Positions 1-8,909 of a stretch of 64,000 nucleotides of DNA are shown here, one piece after another; the first letter of the stretch is position 1, and every line of letters starts with the position of its first letter. Source of the stretch: Allobacillus halotolerans (lineage in GTDB: Bacteria > Bacillota > Bacilli > Bacillales > Alkalibacillaceae). The stretch lies in the NCBI RefSeq assembly GCF_028743495.1, contig NZ_CP117968.1. One strand, 5' to 3'. The notes beneath the pieces were generated by a model. The model saw nothing but the letters and a program-made list of their open reading frames with translations, was not told where the DNA came from and made no database searches. The translations under genes and the position numbers were made by a program.

Positions 1-2257
1 TCTCTTTCGACATCGGCGTATTGACCTCTGCCCGAATATTCCGTACAGCACGGATGATTGCAACAAGTCGTTCCATCCGTTTGGCGCTTTCTTGGTCAGT
101 GTAAGCTTCATTCACTTGTGGCCATGCTGCTACGGTAATGGATTTTCCTTTGTGTGGAATGTGTTGCCAAATTTCTTCTGTGATGAATGGCATAAATGGA
201 TGAAGTAATTTCATGATTGAATCCAATGTATGAATGAGGACAGATTTTGTTGTTCGTTTTTGTTCTTCATCCTCACCATACAACGGAAGTTTTGCCATCT
301 CAATATACCAATCACAAAAATCGTCCCAAATAAAGTTATATAGATATCTTCCCGCTTCACCAAAGTCATATTTATCGATATTTCTTGTTACCTGTTCGAT
401 TGTCTCATTCAATCGAGTCAAGATCCATTTGTCGGCAACTGATTTTTCGCCCGAAAGATCAAGATCCTCATAAGCGAAATCTTCTAAATTCATAATAACG
501 AATCTTGAAGCATTCCAAATTTTATTGGCAAAGTTCCAAGTCGACTCAACTTTTTCCCAGTGGAAACGCAAGTCCTGTCCTGGTGAAGAACCTGTCGATA
601 AAAAGTAGCGTAATGAATCAGCACCATACTTTTCAATGACATCCATCGGATCGACACCATTTCCTAGTGATTTACTCATTTTTCTACCTTCTGCATCACG
701 AACTAATCCATGAATCAACACATCTTTAAACGGTCGACGGTCCGTAAAATGCTTAGATTGGAAAATCATTCGGGATACCCAGAAAAAGATGATGTCATAA
801 CCTGTCACAAGTGCACTCGTTGGGAAATACCGGTTGTAATCTTCACTGGATTCATCTGGCCAGCCCATCGTTGAGAAAGGCCATAAAGCAGAGGAGAACC
901 ATGTATCCAAGACATCGTCATCTTGTTCCCAATTCTCCAGATCTTTTGGAGCTTCTCGACCGACATATAACTCACCTGTTTCTTTATGGTACCAAGCTGG
1001 AATTCGATGTCCCCACCATAATTGACGCGAGATACACCAATCGCGGATGTTTTCCATCCAATGGAGATACGTTTGTTCAAAACGTTCTGGGACAAAATTG
1101 ACTTTATCCTCAGTCTGTTGTAATTTGATTGCTTCCTCAGCAAGTGGACCCATTTTGACGAACCATTGAGTTGATAAATAAGGTTCAACGACGGCTCCGC
1201 TACGTTCGGAATGTCCTACAGAGTGCATATGTTCTTCAATATGAAAAAGAACACCTTCCTCTTGTAGATCTTTTACGAGCTGTTTTCGGCATTCGAAACG
1301 ATCCATGCCTTCATACTTGCCCGCGTTTTTATTCATCTGGCCACCCTCATCCATAACCAAGACTCTTTCAAGGTTATGACGGTTTCCAATTTCAAAGTCA
1401 TTCGGATCGTGTGCGGGTGTAATTTTTACCGCCCCAGAACCGAATTCCATATCGACATAATCATCACCAATAATCTCAATTTCTCGGCCAACAATTGGTA
1501 GAATTACTTTTTTACCAATTAGATGGTTATACCGGTCGTCCTCTGGATGAACAGCGACCGCTGTATCGCCAAGCATCGTCTCTGGCCGAGTTGTCGCGAT
1601 TTCAATAAATCCATCTTCATCCTTTAGTGGATATCTCATGTGATAGAATGCACCTTTGACCTCTTGGTGAATCACTTCGATATCAGACAAAGCTGTTTTT
1701 GTACTTGGATCCCAATTAATAATATATTGTCCCCGATAAATCAGTCCTTGTTCATAAAGGGATACGAAAACTTCTTTGACAGCATTGGATAGACCTTCAT
1801 CAAGTGTGAATCGTTCTTTTGAGTAATCCAGACCTAATCCAAGTTTTTCCCATTGGCTTCGGATAAAGCTCGCATACTCTTCTTTCCAATCCCAGGCTTG
1901 CTCAAGAAATTTTTCTCGTCCAAGGTCATGTCTGCTTTTGCCTTCTTCTTTGAGCTTCGCTTCGACTTTTGCTTGAGTTGCTATTCCTGCGTGATCCATG
2001 CCAGGCAACCATAAAACGTCATATCCTTGCATGCGCTTATAGCGTGTCAAAATGTCTTGCAATGTCGTATCCCACGCATGACCTAAGTGTAGTCTTCCCG
2101 TAACGTTTGGCGGTGGAATGACAATTGTATACGGTTCTTTTTGATCATTTTCTTCCGCTTCAAAAAACTTTCCTTCCATCCAAAATTGGTAGCGGCCTTT
2201 CTCTACCTCTTCCGGATGGTATTTTGGTGCCATTGAGGTTTCTCTTTGTTCACCCAT
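1..2257 (-). CDS. valS: Valine--tRNA ligase (ValS), 3' end cut by window edge
   Basis: This cytoplasmic class Ia synthetase charges tRNA-Val, and editing domains of the family hydrolyse Thr-tRNA-Val. About 752 codons are visible and the C-terminus runs off the left edge. The class I signature appears as PPNVTGRLHLGH (HLGH at residues 57-60), and the KMSKS loop as GRKMSKSLGN further on. The editing (CP1) region carries GSGAVKITPAHDPNDF, and the anticodon-binding domain starts after the KMSKS segment. The ATG at 2257 is chosen because AGGAGG ends 7 nt upstream; an ATG 5 nt further up is out of frame. The gene is transcribed leftward behind a T-box leader. In B. subtilis folC would follow, beyond this window. 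Identity is certain. Confidence 0.97.
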   Translation of the reverse strand, partial: MGEQRETSMAPKYHPEEVEKGRYQFWMEGKFFEAEENDQKEPYTIVIPPPNVTGRLHLGHAWDTTLQDILTRYKRMQGYDVLWLPGMDHAGIATQAKVEAKLKEEGKSRHDLGREKFLEQAWDWKEEYASFIRSQWEKLGLGLDYSKERFTLDEGLSNAVKEVFVSLYEQGLIYRGQYIINWDPSTKTALSDIEVIHQEVKGAFYHMRYPLKDEDGFIEIATTRPETMLGDTAVAVHPEDDRYNHLIGKKVILPIVGREIEIIGDDYVDMEFGSGAVKITPAHDPNDFEIGNRHNLERVLVMDEGGQMNKNAGKYEGMDRFECRKQLVKDLQEEGVLFHIEEHMHSVGHSERSGAVVEPYLSTQWFVKMGPLAEEAIKLQQTEDKVNFVPERFEQTYLHWMENIRDWCISRQLWWGHRIPAWYHKETGELYVGREAPKDLENWEQDDDVLDTWFSSALWPFSTMGWPDESSEDYNRYFPTSALVTGYDIIFFWVSRMIFQSKHFTDRRPFKDVLIHGLVRDAEGRKMSKSLGNGVDPMDVIEKYGADSLRYFLSTGSSPGQDLRFHWEKVESTWNFANKIWNASRFVIMNLEDFAYEDLDLSGEKSVADKWILTRLNETIEQVTRNIDKYDFGEAGRYLYNFIWDDFCDWYIEMAKLPLYGEDEEQKRTTKSVLIHTLDSIMKLLHPFMPFITEEIWQHIPHKGKSITVAAWPQVNEAYTDQESAKRMERLVAIIRAVRNIRAEVNTPMSKE

Positions 2258-2283
2258 TTCATTTCCTCCTTTTATATTATGAA

Positions 2284-2548
2284 AATAAAAAAATCTTTCC
2301 ATCCTTATAAAAAGGACGAAAAGATTTAAATTTCGCGGTACCACCTTTGTTCACAGCATAATTACACTGTGCATCTCACCTGTTAACGGTTTTCCCGTCT
2401 TCTTCTACTATCATTTCAAAGAAGCTGCCAATTCAGAGCGACCTTCCAAGTTTTCAATCCGAGGAAACTTTCAGCAATTGTTTCCCTCTCTGTCGGTGTT
2501 CAACCTGTACTCTTCTCCTACGGCATTTACGTTTATTCGATTATCATT
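2284..2548 (-). promoter_or_regulatory. T-box leader of valS
   Basis: This leader senses uncharged tRNA and lets transcription continue into valS. On the minus strand the T-box sequence AGGTGGTACCGCG lies near 2329-2346. It is followed by a terminator hairpin (2291-2327) with a U-rich tail. A Stem I region with AGAGAG and GCTGAAAG segments lies upstream. The likely specifier is GTC (2442-2440), followed by GCTCT, in the same context as the TTC-ACTCT of the pheS leader in this window. GTC is a valine codon, which fits the downstream gene. The specifier position is inferred without folding the RNA. Confidence 0.9.
2291..2327 (-). terminator. T-box-controlled terminator before valS
   Basis: The arms AAATCTTTTCGTCC and GGATGGAAAGATTT pair around a short A/T loop, and the leftward strand continues in a T-rich run. 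This is the OFF-state hairpin of the valS T-box. Confidence 0.85.
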
Positions 2549-2577
2549 ATTATAAACAACGAATGCATCAAAATCAA
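2549..2577 (-). promoter_or_regulatory. Sigma-A promoter of the valS leader
   Basis: TTGATT (2577-2572), a 17-nt spacer and a perfect TATAAT (2554-2549) read leftward just upstream of the T-box leader. Confidence 0.8.
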
Positions 2578-2588
2578 TGAATTAATAC

Positions 2589-2616
2589 ACAGTGTTACCG
2601 CATTTTTCATATTCTA
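2589..2616 (+). promoter_or_regulatory. Possible sporulation promoter (sigma-K-like)
   Basis: CATATTCTA (2608-2616) fits the CATANNNTA -10 pattern of sigma-E/sigma-K promoters. AC lies 17 nt upstream (2589-2590), as in sigma-K promoters. It precedes the small gene at 2637. The match is short, so this is a weak inference. Confidence 0.3.
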
Positions 2617-2636
2617 TACAAAAGGAGGTCATCCGA

Positions 2637-2825
2637 GTGGGTAAATATCATCGCTACCGGTTCCCTCATGGGTTTCGCCGAGTCATTATCGTTGTGGAAT
2701 ACTCTATTCTCCCAGTCGTCTGCTATCAGGTTTTACGTACACTGTTTTTACCTACGACATTGGATATGTTTTTGTGTATTATTTTTATAGGAATCTTCAT
2801 TATGTTTCGGTCCAAATGGATTTAA
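2637..2825 (+). CDS. Small membrane protein of unknown function (62 aa)
   Basis: I do not recognise a family. The protein starts with a basic, aromatic stretch (GKYHRYRFPHGFRRV). Two hydrophobic segments follow (about residues 16-33 and 43-57), and a basic end (RSKWI), so a two-pass membrane peptide is likely. The GTG start at 2637 is preferred because AAAGGAGG lies at a good distance (2621-2628). An in-frame ATG at 2592 has no ribosome site. It converges on spoVID, with the two stop codons overlapping. In B. subtilis the coat gene ysxE lies between valS and spoVID; it is absent here and this gene occupies the place. A sigma-K-like -10 upstream hints at expression during sporulation. Confidence 0.6.
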   Translation: MGKYHRYRFPHGFRRVIIVVEYSILPVVCYQVLRTLFLPTTLDMFLCIIFIGIFIMFRSKWI

Positions 2826-3940
2826 CTTTTTTTTGCAGTTTTCGGAACATAAATAACATCGCCTTCCTCAAGCGCAGTAGAATCATCTAAATTGTTCACT
2901 CGTTCCAGTTTCGAAGAAGGTAAGTTATAGAATTCAGCTATCGATTCCAATGTTTCATTTTTTTGAACAAAACGAACTGTCAATTGTGAAGATGTAGGCT
3001 CGTCGTTTCGAAAGAATTTGGATAAATAACTTAACCCACTGGCTTCTTTTTTCTGACCTACTTCAGTTTCTTCTTTTGTTTCTGGATCAATCGCACTCAC
3101 TTCATAATCATCAAAGTCAGTGTCCTCGTGATCTACTTCAGTCGATTCCGCATGTTCTTTTTTGTACAAATCTGTGTCAGTTTTCTTAGCCTCTGCTTTT
3201 TCTTCATGTTTTTCTTCTAATTCATCTTCATTGGATTTCTTTTTATTGAAGAACTCAGCAAATGTTTGTGACTTATCTTTTTTGAAAAATTCTCTTCCTT
3301 TTTGTTCTTCTTCAGAATCCGTTGTATTGGCGACTTCTTCAAATGGCTCTTCTTCCTGCTGGGCTGTTTCTTGTTCTGCCGTTTGTTCTGCTTCCGCATT
3401 TACTTCCTGCTCATCAGATTGGTTGGAATCTTCTTGTTGATCTTGAAAGGTTGGGAACTCTTTTAATTCAAAATCAGAAGGTGCAGATTGTTCAGGATAG
3501 ACGTCTTCTGCTTCCCGTTCCGAAATCCCATCGATTCGAATACTTGATTGAATATTTAATGTATGAGGTTCTGGAAGTTCATAATCAAAGAAATCTACCT
3601 TTACTTCAACACGATGATCCGTTTGCACACGGTCTGTCGGAACCGTAATATCCACTGGAATTGGATACTGAAAAGTCATAAATCCATTGTCCAACGTTCG
3701 TACTTGCTGTACAACATTCTCCTCTTCGTCATCAACAATGTACAGGGGTTCTTTTTTTGGCATAGTTTGATAATCCCCCGAAACAATCAGTACTCCTCTT
3801 AACTGAATATAATTCGATTCTTGGATGACATCTACCTCGGGATCGATTGAGATACTGTAAAGGTCATCCACCTCTTCTCCTTGTCGAAAATTAATTTTTT
3901 CATAAATTTTAAATGCATATGGTTCCTTACTGTTGGTCAT
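2822..3940 (-). CDS. spoVID: Stage VI/V sporulation coat-morphogenesis protein SpoVID
   Basis: SpoVID acts in the mother cell during spore-coat encasement, linking the basement layer to SafA and other coat proteins. The N-terminal ~140 residues are the conserved SpoVID region (KIYEKINFRQGEEVDDLYSI). A long, very acidic low-complexity middle follows (Glu/Asp/Gln/Lys-rich, about 150-300). A C-terminal LysM domain (VRFVQKNETLESIAEFYNLP and GDVIYVP) ends the protein. At 372 aa it is clearly shorter than the B. subtilis protein; the difference lies in the variable middle. The ATG at 3940 is chosen because AGGGAGG stands 6 nt upstream; an ATG at 3946 abuts the ribosome site. ysxE is not beside it. 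Confidence 0.92.
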   Translation of the reverse strand: MTNSKEPYAFKIYEKINFRQGEEVDDLYSISIDPEVDVIQESNYIQLRGVLIVSGDYQTMPKKEPLYIVDDEEENVVQQVRTLDNGFMTFQYPIPVDITVPTDRVQTDHRVEVKVDFFDYELPEPHTLNIQSSIRIDGISEREAEDVYPEQSAPSDFELKEFPTFQDQQEDSNQSDEQEVNAEAEQTAEQETAQQEEEPFEEVANTTDSEEEQKGREFFKKDKSQTFAEFFNKKKSNEDELEEKHEEKAEAKKTDTDLYKKEHAESTEVDHEDTDFDDYEVSAIDPETKEETEVGQKKEASGLSYLSKFFRNDEPTSSQLTVRFVQKNETLESIAEFYNLPSSKLERVNNLDDSTALEEGDVIYVPKTAKKS

Positions 3941-4252
3941 AAGCATCCTCCCTATATCCTTTTTTCAAATCCTGTGTGATTTGATATTCGCATCAAAGAA
4001 AACAGAACCTTTCTCTAATCTATATGATTCATATTCGATAAAATGAAAACTTCATTAAAGAAAGCACTTTCGGGAGTAATTTTCAGTTATGCTCAGAATT
4101 AAGAAAAGGGATTGATTGATCTTTTTGGTCAAAAGTAATTGATGCTAAGAGGAATGTTTTATTAACATTGTCGAAGATGGAATCAAAACATGCAGACGTT
4201 TGCAGTCAAGTGAATGCAAATGCAACGGACGACTATTGATGGTTGAGTCTGA
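3941..4252. other. Intergenic region upstream of spoVID
   Basis: About 310 bp of AT-rich sequence between the spoVID start and repeat array A. It should hold the spoVID promoter, but I see no convincing sigma-A or sigma-E element and no coding potential. Confidence 0.4.
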
Positions 4253-4525
4253 CTGCTGAAGTTTTGTTCTTATCTGCTGAAGTCCGGCTGATAACTGCTG
4301 AAGTTTTGCTCTTCACTGCTGAAGTGCGGCTGATAACTGCTTAAGTTTCGCTCTTCACTGCTGAAGTCCGGCTGATAACTGCTGATGTTTCGCTCTTCAC
4401 TGCTGAAGTCCGGCTGATAACTGCTGATGTTTCGCTCTTCACTGCTGAAGTCTGGCTGATGACTGCTGATGTTTCGATCCTCACTGCTGAAGTGCGGCTG
4501 ATGACTGTTGATGTTGGATCTGCCA
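4253..4525. repeat. Array A: 13 tandem 21-bp units
   Basis: The core CTGCTGAWGT recurs at 4253 and at every 21 bp to 4505, with no insertion or deletion (13 units). Two unit types alternate, one with AAGTCCGGCTGATA and one with GATGTTTCGCTCTTC, giving a 42-bp higher-order repeat. The array lies between the hemL terminator (4688-4724) and the spoVID upstream region. An open frame through it on the minus strand (TSAVKSE-like heptads) follows from the 21-bp period; I do not call it a gene. Confidence 0.9.
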
Positions 4526-4687
4526 AATTGGAGCTAGCCTATTAATTGTCAGACACCAATGTCATATAATTTCATAATGGATCAACAAACACACATCTCG
4601 AGCCATAGAAAACTTTATTATGGTCGCAGTTGTCTTCTTATGTTCTGTGGGTCGAGGCAAAGTGTTACGAAGTGTCAGTAAAATAAA

Positions 4688-4724
4688 GAAAACCGAACGA
4701 TTGATTTATCCAAATCGTTCGGTC
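4688..4724 (-). terminator. Rho-independent terminator of hemCDBL
   Basis: ACCGAACGATT (4692-4702) pairs with AATCGTTCGGT (4713-4723). Leftward it is followed by TTTTCTTTATTT. Confidence 0.9.
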
Positions 4725-4733
4725 TTTCATTAC

Positions 4734-6023
4734 TTACTTATTGTATTTTTTAAATGCATTACGTGCAGCTTCAATGGTCTGCTCAATTTCATCCATTGTA
4801 TGTTCAGTCGATAGGAACATTCCCTCGAACTGTGAAGGTGGAAGGAAAATTCCTTGCTCTGCCATTAAACGATAATACGTAGCAAACCATTTGAGATCAG
4901 ACGTTTGTGCTTTTTCGAAATTGATCACTTCTTCATCAGTAAAGAAGAAGCCAAGCATAGAGCCTGCACGGTTTACTTGTAATGGAACACCATATTCTTT
5001 AGCCGCTTCCTGAAGTCCTTCAACAAGGCGGTCGGCTTTTTCATTAATCGCATCATATGACTCTTCTGTCAATTGATTTAAGGTTGCAATACCTGCTGCC
5101 ATAGCAAGTGGGTTACCGGATAATGTGCCTGCTTGATAAATATCGCCTTCTGGAGCGATTCGTTGCATAATTTCTTTTTTACCGCCGTAGGCACCTACAG
5201 GAAGTCCGCCACCAATAACTTTTCCGAGACATGTTAAATCTGGTGTGACACCGAAATGACCTTGCGCACAGTTATAACCAACACGGAAACCTGTCATGAC
5301 CTCATCAAAAATGAGTAATGTTCCGTGATCTTCGGTAATTTTGCGTAAGTTTTGTAAGAAATCATTAACTGGTGGTACAACACCCATATTTCCAGAGACC
5401 GGTTCAACAATGACTGCTGCTAATTCATCGCCGTATTGTTCAAAAACATAGCGCACACTTTCCATATCGTTATATGGAACAGTAATGGTATTTTGAGCAA
5501 TTGACTTAGGTACTCCGGGACTATCCGGCAATCCTAACGTCGCGACGCCGGAACCAGCCTTGATTAAAAGCGAGTCACCGTGACCGTGGTAGTTCCCTTC
5601 GAATTTTAAAATTTTATCTCTTCCTGTATATCCCCGAGCTAAACGAAGTGCACTCATTGTAGCTTCTGTACCCGAGTTAACCATCCGGACTTTTTCGATA
5701 GAAGGTACACGATCGATCACAATCTTCGCCAGTTCATTTTCATACTCGACGTTTGTACCGAAACTCGTTCCTTTTTCCATCACTTCTTTTAACTTGGAGA
5801 CAACCGCATCGTGAGCGTGTCCAACAATTAAAGGTCCCCAACTGAGCACATAATCAATATACTCATTACCATCCACATCAAATATGCGCGAACCCTTACC
5901 TTTTTCCGTATAAATAGGTGTCATATCGACTGATTTGAACGAACGAACCGGAGAGTTGACTCCCCCTGGTAATAAATCTTTTGCTTCTTCAAATAATTTC
6001 TGGGATTTTTCATAACGATTCAT
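4734..6023 (-). CDS. hemL: Glutamate-1-semialdehyde 2,1-aminomutase
   Basis: This PLP enzyme isomerises glutamate-1-semialdehyde to 5-aminolevulinate, the second dedicated step of the C5 heme pathway. At 429 aa it has normal length. The PLP-binding region contains NSGTEATMSALRLAR (near 117-130), DEVMTGFR (Asp240) and CLGKVIGGGLPVGA, where Lys268 should form the Schiff base. AAGGAGG lies upstream of the ATG. It is the last gene of the leftward hemC-hemD-hemB-hemL unit, 14 nt after hemB, and a strong terminator follows. Its substrate comes from HemA, encoded upstream in a separate unit. Confidence 0.97.
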   Translation of the reverse strand: MNRYEKSQKLFEEAKDLLPGGVNSPVRSFKSVDMTPIYTEKGKGSRIFDVDGNEYIDYVLSWGPLIVGHAHDAVVSKLKEVMEKGTSFGTNVEYENELAKIVIDRVPSIEKVRMVNSGTEATMSALRLARGYTGRDKILKFEGNYHGHGDSLLIKAGSGVATLGLPDSPGVPKSIAQNTITVPYNDMESVRYVFEQYGDELAAVIVEPVSGNMGVVPPVNDFLQNLRKITEDHGTLLIFDEVMTGFRVGYNCAQGHFGVTPDLTCLGKVIGGGLPVGAYGGKKEIMQRIAPEGDIYQAGTLSGNPLAMAAGIATLNQLTEESYDAINEKADRLVEGLQEAAKEYGVPLQVNRAGSMLGFFFTDEEVINFEKAQTSDLKWFATYYRLMAEQGIFLPPSQFEGMFLSTEHTMDEIEQTIEAARNAFKKYNK

Positions 6024-6037
6024 ATTGAAAGACCTCC

Positions 6038-7015
6038 TTAGGATTCACTTAACCATTTTGCGACATCTTTTGCAAAATAAGTGATAATCAAATCAGCACC
6101 TGCCCGCTTCATGGAAGTTATCTTTTCCATAACAATGGCTTTTTCGTCGACCCAGCCATTTTGTGCCGCTGCTTTGATCAATGAATATTCACCACTCACA
6201 TTATAAGCTACAACAGGCAATGTATACCGATCTCTTACCTCTCTGACAATGTCAAGGTAACTAAGTGCCGGTTTGACGATGAGAAAATCTGCCCCTTCCT
6301 CAACATCCGAATCTGCTTCACGCAATGCTTCAATGCGGTTAGCCGGGTCCATTTGATACGTTTTCCGATCGCCGAATTGTGGTGTACTATCGGCCGCATC
6401 GCGAAACGGACCGTAAAAAGCAGAAGCATATTTTACTGCATAAGACATAATCGGAATGTTTTCAAATCCTGCTTCGTCTAATCCTTTCCGAATTTCTTTA
6501 ACGAAACCATCCATCATGTTTGACGGGGCAATAATGTCAGCACCTGCTTCAGCTTGAGATACAGCAGTCTGTACATGTAATGGTAGAGAGGCATCATTGT
6601 CGACATATTCATCGTGAATGACACCGCAATGTCCATGTGAAGTATATTCACACAAGCAAGTATCCGCAACGACGAGCATTTCAGGGTATTCTTTTTTGAT
6701 TAAACGGGTTGCTTGCTGGATGATCCCTTCACTGTCATATGCCTGTGAACCAACTTCATCCTTCTCTTTGGGTATGCCAAACAAAAGCACAGCTTGGATT
6801 CCTAGCGCGTTAATCTCTTTCAATTCTTCTGCTAACCGATCCAGTGAAACTTGATACACTCCTGGCATGGATGATACTTCATTTCGTTGTCCGTTCTCTT
6901 CCAAAACAAACAACGGATAAATAAGATCTTCTTTATGCAATTGTGTCTCTCTTACTAAATCACGCATAGCGGGTGTTCTTCTTAGCCGTCTATGCCGGTC
7001 AAATGTATTACTCAT
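6038..7015 (-). CDS. hemB: Delta-aminolevulinic acid dehydratase (porphobilinogen synthase)
   Basis: HemB condenses two 5-aminolevulinate molecules to porphobilinogen in the cytoplasm. The 325-aa protein is full length. The metal-site motif DTCLCEYTSHGHCG provides Cys120, Cys122 and Cys130, marking a zinc-type enzyme. The Schiff-base lysines are Lys195 (SYAVKYASAF) and Lys248 (LIVKPALSY). The start codon overlaps the hemD stop codon (ATGA, 7012-7015), so the two are translationally coupled. hemL follows 14 nt later. Confidence 0.97.
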   Translation of the reverse strand: MSNTFDRHRRLRRTPAMRDLVRETQLHKEDLIYPLFVLEENGQRNEVSSMPGVYQVSLDRLAEELKEINALGIQAVLLFGIPKEKDEVGSQAYDSEGIIQQATRLIKKEYPEMLVVADTCLCEYTSHGHCGVIHDEYVDNDASLPLHVQTAVSQAEAGADIIAPSNMMDGFVKEIRKGLDEAGFENIPIMSYAVKYASAFYGPFRDAADSTPQFGDRKTYQMDPANRIEALREADSDVEEGADFLIVKPALSYLDIVREVRDRYTLPVVAYNVSGEYSLIKAAAQNGWVDEKAIVMEKITSMKRAGADLIITYFAKDVAKWLSES

Positions 7016-7788
7016 TTTAATTCCTCCTCAAGCACTTGCTTCACACGGTCGGCCAACCCGTGAAGTGTATACTCTTCTGGTACATACGTTTTTGTAAAAC
7101 CTGTCTGAAGTGCCTCTTCTTGGGTAGTTGCACCGATGCAAAAACATGGCTTTTCGTATATTTCTCCTGGCGTCTGATCTAATAATGTAAAAAAGGCATG
7201 AATAGATGATGGTGAAGTGAAAACATAGTAATCAAACGGCCGCTCTTTATATAGCTGGTTTAATTGCTCCTGTGCTGAGAAATTGATCACCGTTCGATAA
7301 ACATACATATTCTCAAAAGAAAGTTGTTGCCGTTCAAACTTTTCATCAATCGTTGTTTTCGACAATTCCCCTTTTATTAATAATACATTTTTAGGTCTGT
7401 CAATTTCGAGAAATTCTTCTCCCATATGTTCAGCATCGAATGTACTCGGTATGAAGTGAACAGTTAGGCCTTTTTTTTCAATTTCAGCTGCAGTACCTGT
7501 ACCGACTGCAGCTATTTTTTTATTAGACAAATCGATCATGTCATAACCTAACCAGGCGATTGTTTCATAAAAAAACCGGACACCTTTTGCGCTCGTAAAG
7601 AAAAGCCAATCAAATTCATTGAAACGCTTTAAAAACTGTACATTTTCTTCTCTCTTCCAGATCTCCGTTTCAATCACAGGTACACAGGAAACATCACACG
7701 GTGCATCTTTCAACGGTTCGGTGAATTTTTCTGCCTGTGAGGAGTGTCTGGATAGAAAAACCCGTACTTCTCTGGGTGTTGCACTCAT
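7012..7788 (-). CDS. hemD: Uroporphyrinogen-III synthase
   Basis: HemD closes and inverts ring D of hydroxymethylbilane to give uroporphyrinogen III. The family is poorly conserved in sequence, but segments such as FDWLFFTSAKGVRFF (about 54-68) and YYVFTSPSSIHAFF (about 174-187) are typical of its two Rossmann-like lobes. Length is 258 aa. The start overlaps the hemC stop by one base and the end overlaps the hemB start. The call rests on these segments and on the hemC-hemD-hemB order. Confidence 0.92.
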   Translation of the reverse strand: MSATPREVRVFLSRHSSQAEKFTEPLKDAPCDVSCVPVIETEIWKREENVQFLKRFNEFDWLFFTSAKGVRFFYETIAWLGYDMIDLSNKKIAAVGTGTAAEIEKKGLTVHFIPSTFDAEHMGEEFLEIDRPKNVLLIKGELSKTTIDEKFERQQLSFENMYVYRTVINFSAQEQLNQLYKERPFDYYVFTSPSSIHAFFTLLDQTPGEIYEKPCFCIGATTQEEALQTGFTKTYVPEEYTLHGLADRVKQVLEEELK

Positions 7789-8720
7789 TAGGATTCATCC
7801 ATTTCCGCTTTTGCTTCCGCAACTAATTTCTCAGCACCTTGCTCGATTAAGTCTTCAGCAACTAGTCGACCTGCTTCAATTGGATCTTTCGCTCTTCTTG
7901 TTGATTGAATGACCGTTTTGCCATCAGAGGAAGCGACTAACCCACGGATCTCAATTTCATCGTCTTCAAGCGTTGCATATCCTGCAATTGGAACCTGGCA
8001 ACTACCTTCCAGCATATTGAGTAGCTTACGTTCTGCCTTCACTGTTTTTTCAGTATATTCGTCATTAATTTGCTGGATCAGTTCAAGTAGTTCAGTGTCA
8101 TCTTCACGACATTCTAACGCTAGGGCACCTTGACCAATAGCCGGTAAGCAGACATCTGATTCTAAAAATTCAGTGACAATGCTAGGGTCCCAGCCGACGC
8201 GTTTCAGTCCAGCCGCAGCCAACAGAATGGCATCGTAATCTTCTTCTTCCAACTTACGGAGGCGTGTTTCAATGTTCCCTCTAATCCACTTAATTTCTAA
8301 GTCAGGTCGATAGGCAAGTAATTGTGCACCTCGTCGTAAACTACTCGTTCCGATAATTGCCCCTTCTGGTAGGTCATCTAGCTTCACATGGTCTTTTGCA
8401 ATATACGCATCCCGGTGGTCTTCACGCTCAGGAATACATCCAATCGTCAAACCTTCTGGCATCTCAGATGGAATATCTTTCATACTATGTACAGCCAAAT
8501 CAATCTCATGGTCGTACATTGCTTTTTCGATTTCTTTTACGAAAAGACCTTTTCCACCGACTTTAGAAAGCGTTACGCTTTGAATACGGTCTCCTGTAGT
8601 CACAATCTTCTTTACTTCGAATGTATAGTCATTTGTCTTTTTCTTCAATTCATTAATAACCCATTCCGTTTGAGTGAGGGCTAGATTACTTCTTCTTGTA
8701 CCAACGACAATATTTCGCAT
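7788..8720 (-). CDS. hemC: Porphobilinogen deaminase (hydroxymethylbilane synthase)
   Basis: HemC links four porphobilinogens into hydroxymethylbilane. Cys241 in LEGSCQVPIAGYA should carry the dipyrromethane cofactor. GTRRSNLALTQTEWV at the N-terminus and DLAVHSMKDIP near residue 75 are family hallmarks. The 310-aa length is normal. AGGAGG precedes the ATG. It is the first gene of the hemCDBL unit here. In B. subtilis hemA and hemX lie directly upstream in the same operon, whereas here a terminator and a promoter separate hemC from hemA and hemX is absent. Confidence 0.97.
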   Translation of the reverse strand: MRNIVVGTRRSNLALTQTEWVINELKKKTNDYTFEVKKIVTTGDRIQSVTLSKVGGKGLFVKEIEKAMYDHEIDLAVHSMKDIPSEMPEGLTIGCIPEREDHRDAYIAKDHVKLDDLPEGAIIGTSSLRRGAQLLAYRPDLEIKWIRGNIETRLRKLEEEDYDAILLAAAGLKRVGWDPSIVTEFLESDVCLPAIGQGALALECREDDTELLELIQQINDEYTEKTVKAERKLLNMLEGSCQVPIAGYATLEDDEIEIRGLVASSDGKTVIQSTRRAKDPIEAGRLVAEDLIEQGAEKLVAEAKAEMDES

Positions 8721-8754
8721 GTCAAACTCCTCCTAGAATTACTATCTATCATTA

Positions 8755-8783
8755 ATAGTAATAAAGTTATATCTATTTGTAAA
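8755..8783 (-). promoter_or_regulatory. Putative promoter of hemCDBL
   Basis: TTTACA (8783-8778), a 17-nt spacer and TACTAT (8760-8755) read leftward, 35 bp before the hemC start and after the hemA terminator. The -10 is imperfect. Confidence 0.5.
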
Positions 8784-8831
8784 AGATAATCCCATGTTTG
8801 TTCTCTTGGCATTCTTTACGCTTGCATAGAT

Positions 8832-8870
8832 AAAACAACCAGAAGACTAAGACTGCCTCCTGGTTGTTTT
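8832..8870 (-). terminator. Rho-independent terminator of hemA
   Basis: AAAACAACCAG (8832-8842) pairs with CTGGTTGTTTT (8860-8870) between hemA and hemC, with a short T run leftward. It makes hemA its own unit. Confidence 0.8.
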
Positions 8871-8909
8871 GTCATCGTTAGTCTATATTCGCTAAACATA
8901 TCATTAGAT

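Noticed and set aside
805..1356. Open frames inside valS on both strands
   Set aside because: They are shadows of valS in other frames, with no start signals and no recognisable protein.
4253..4525. CRISPR array (also considered for arrays B to G)
   Set aside because: Units are 21 or 52 bp with cores of 10-19 bp and spacers of 4-11 bp, far too short for CRISPR. No cas gene lies in the window.
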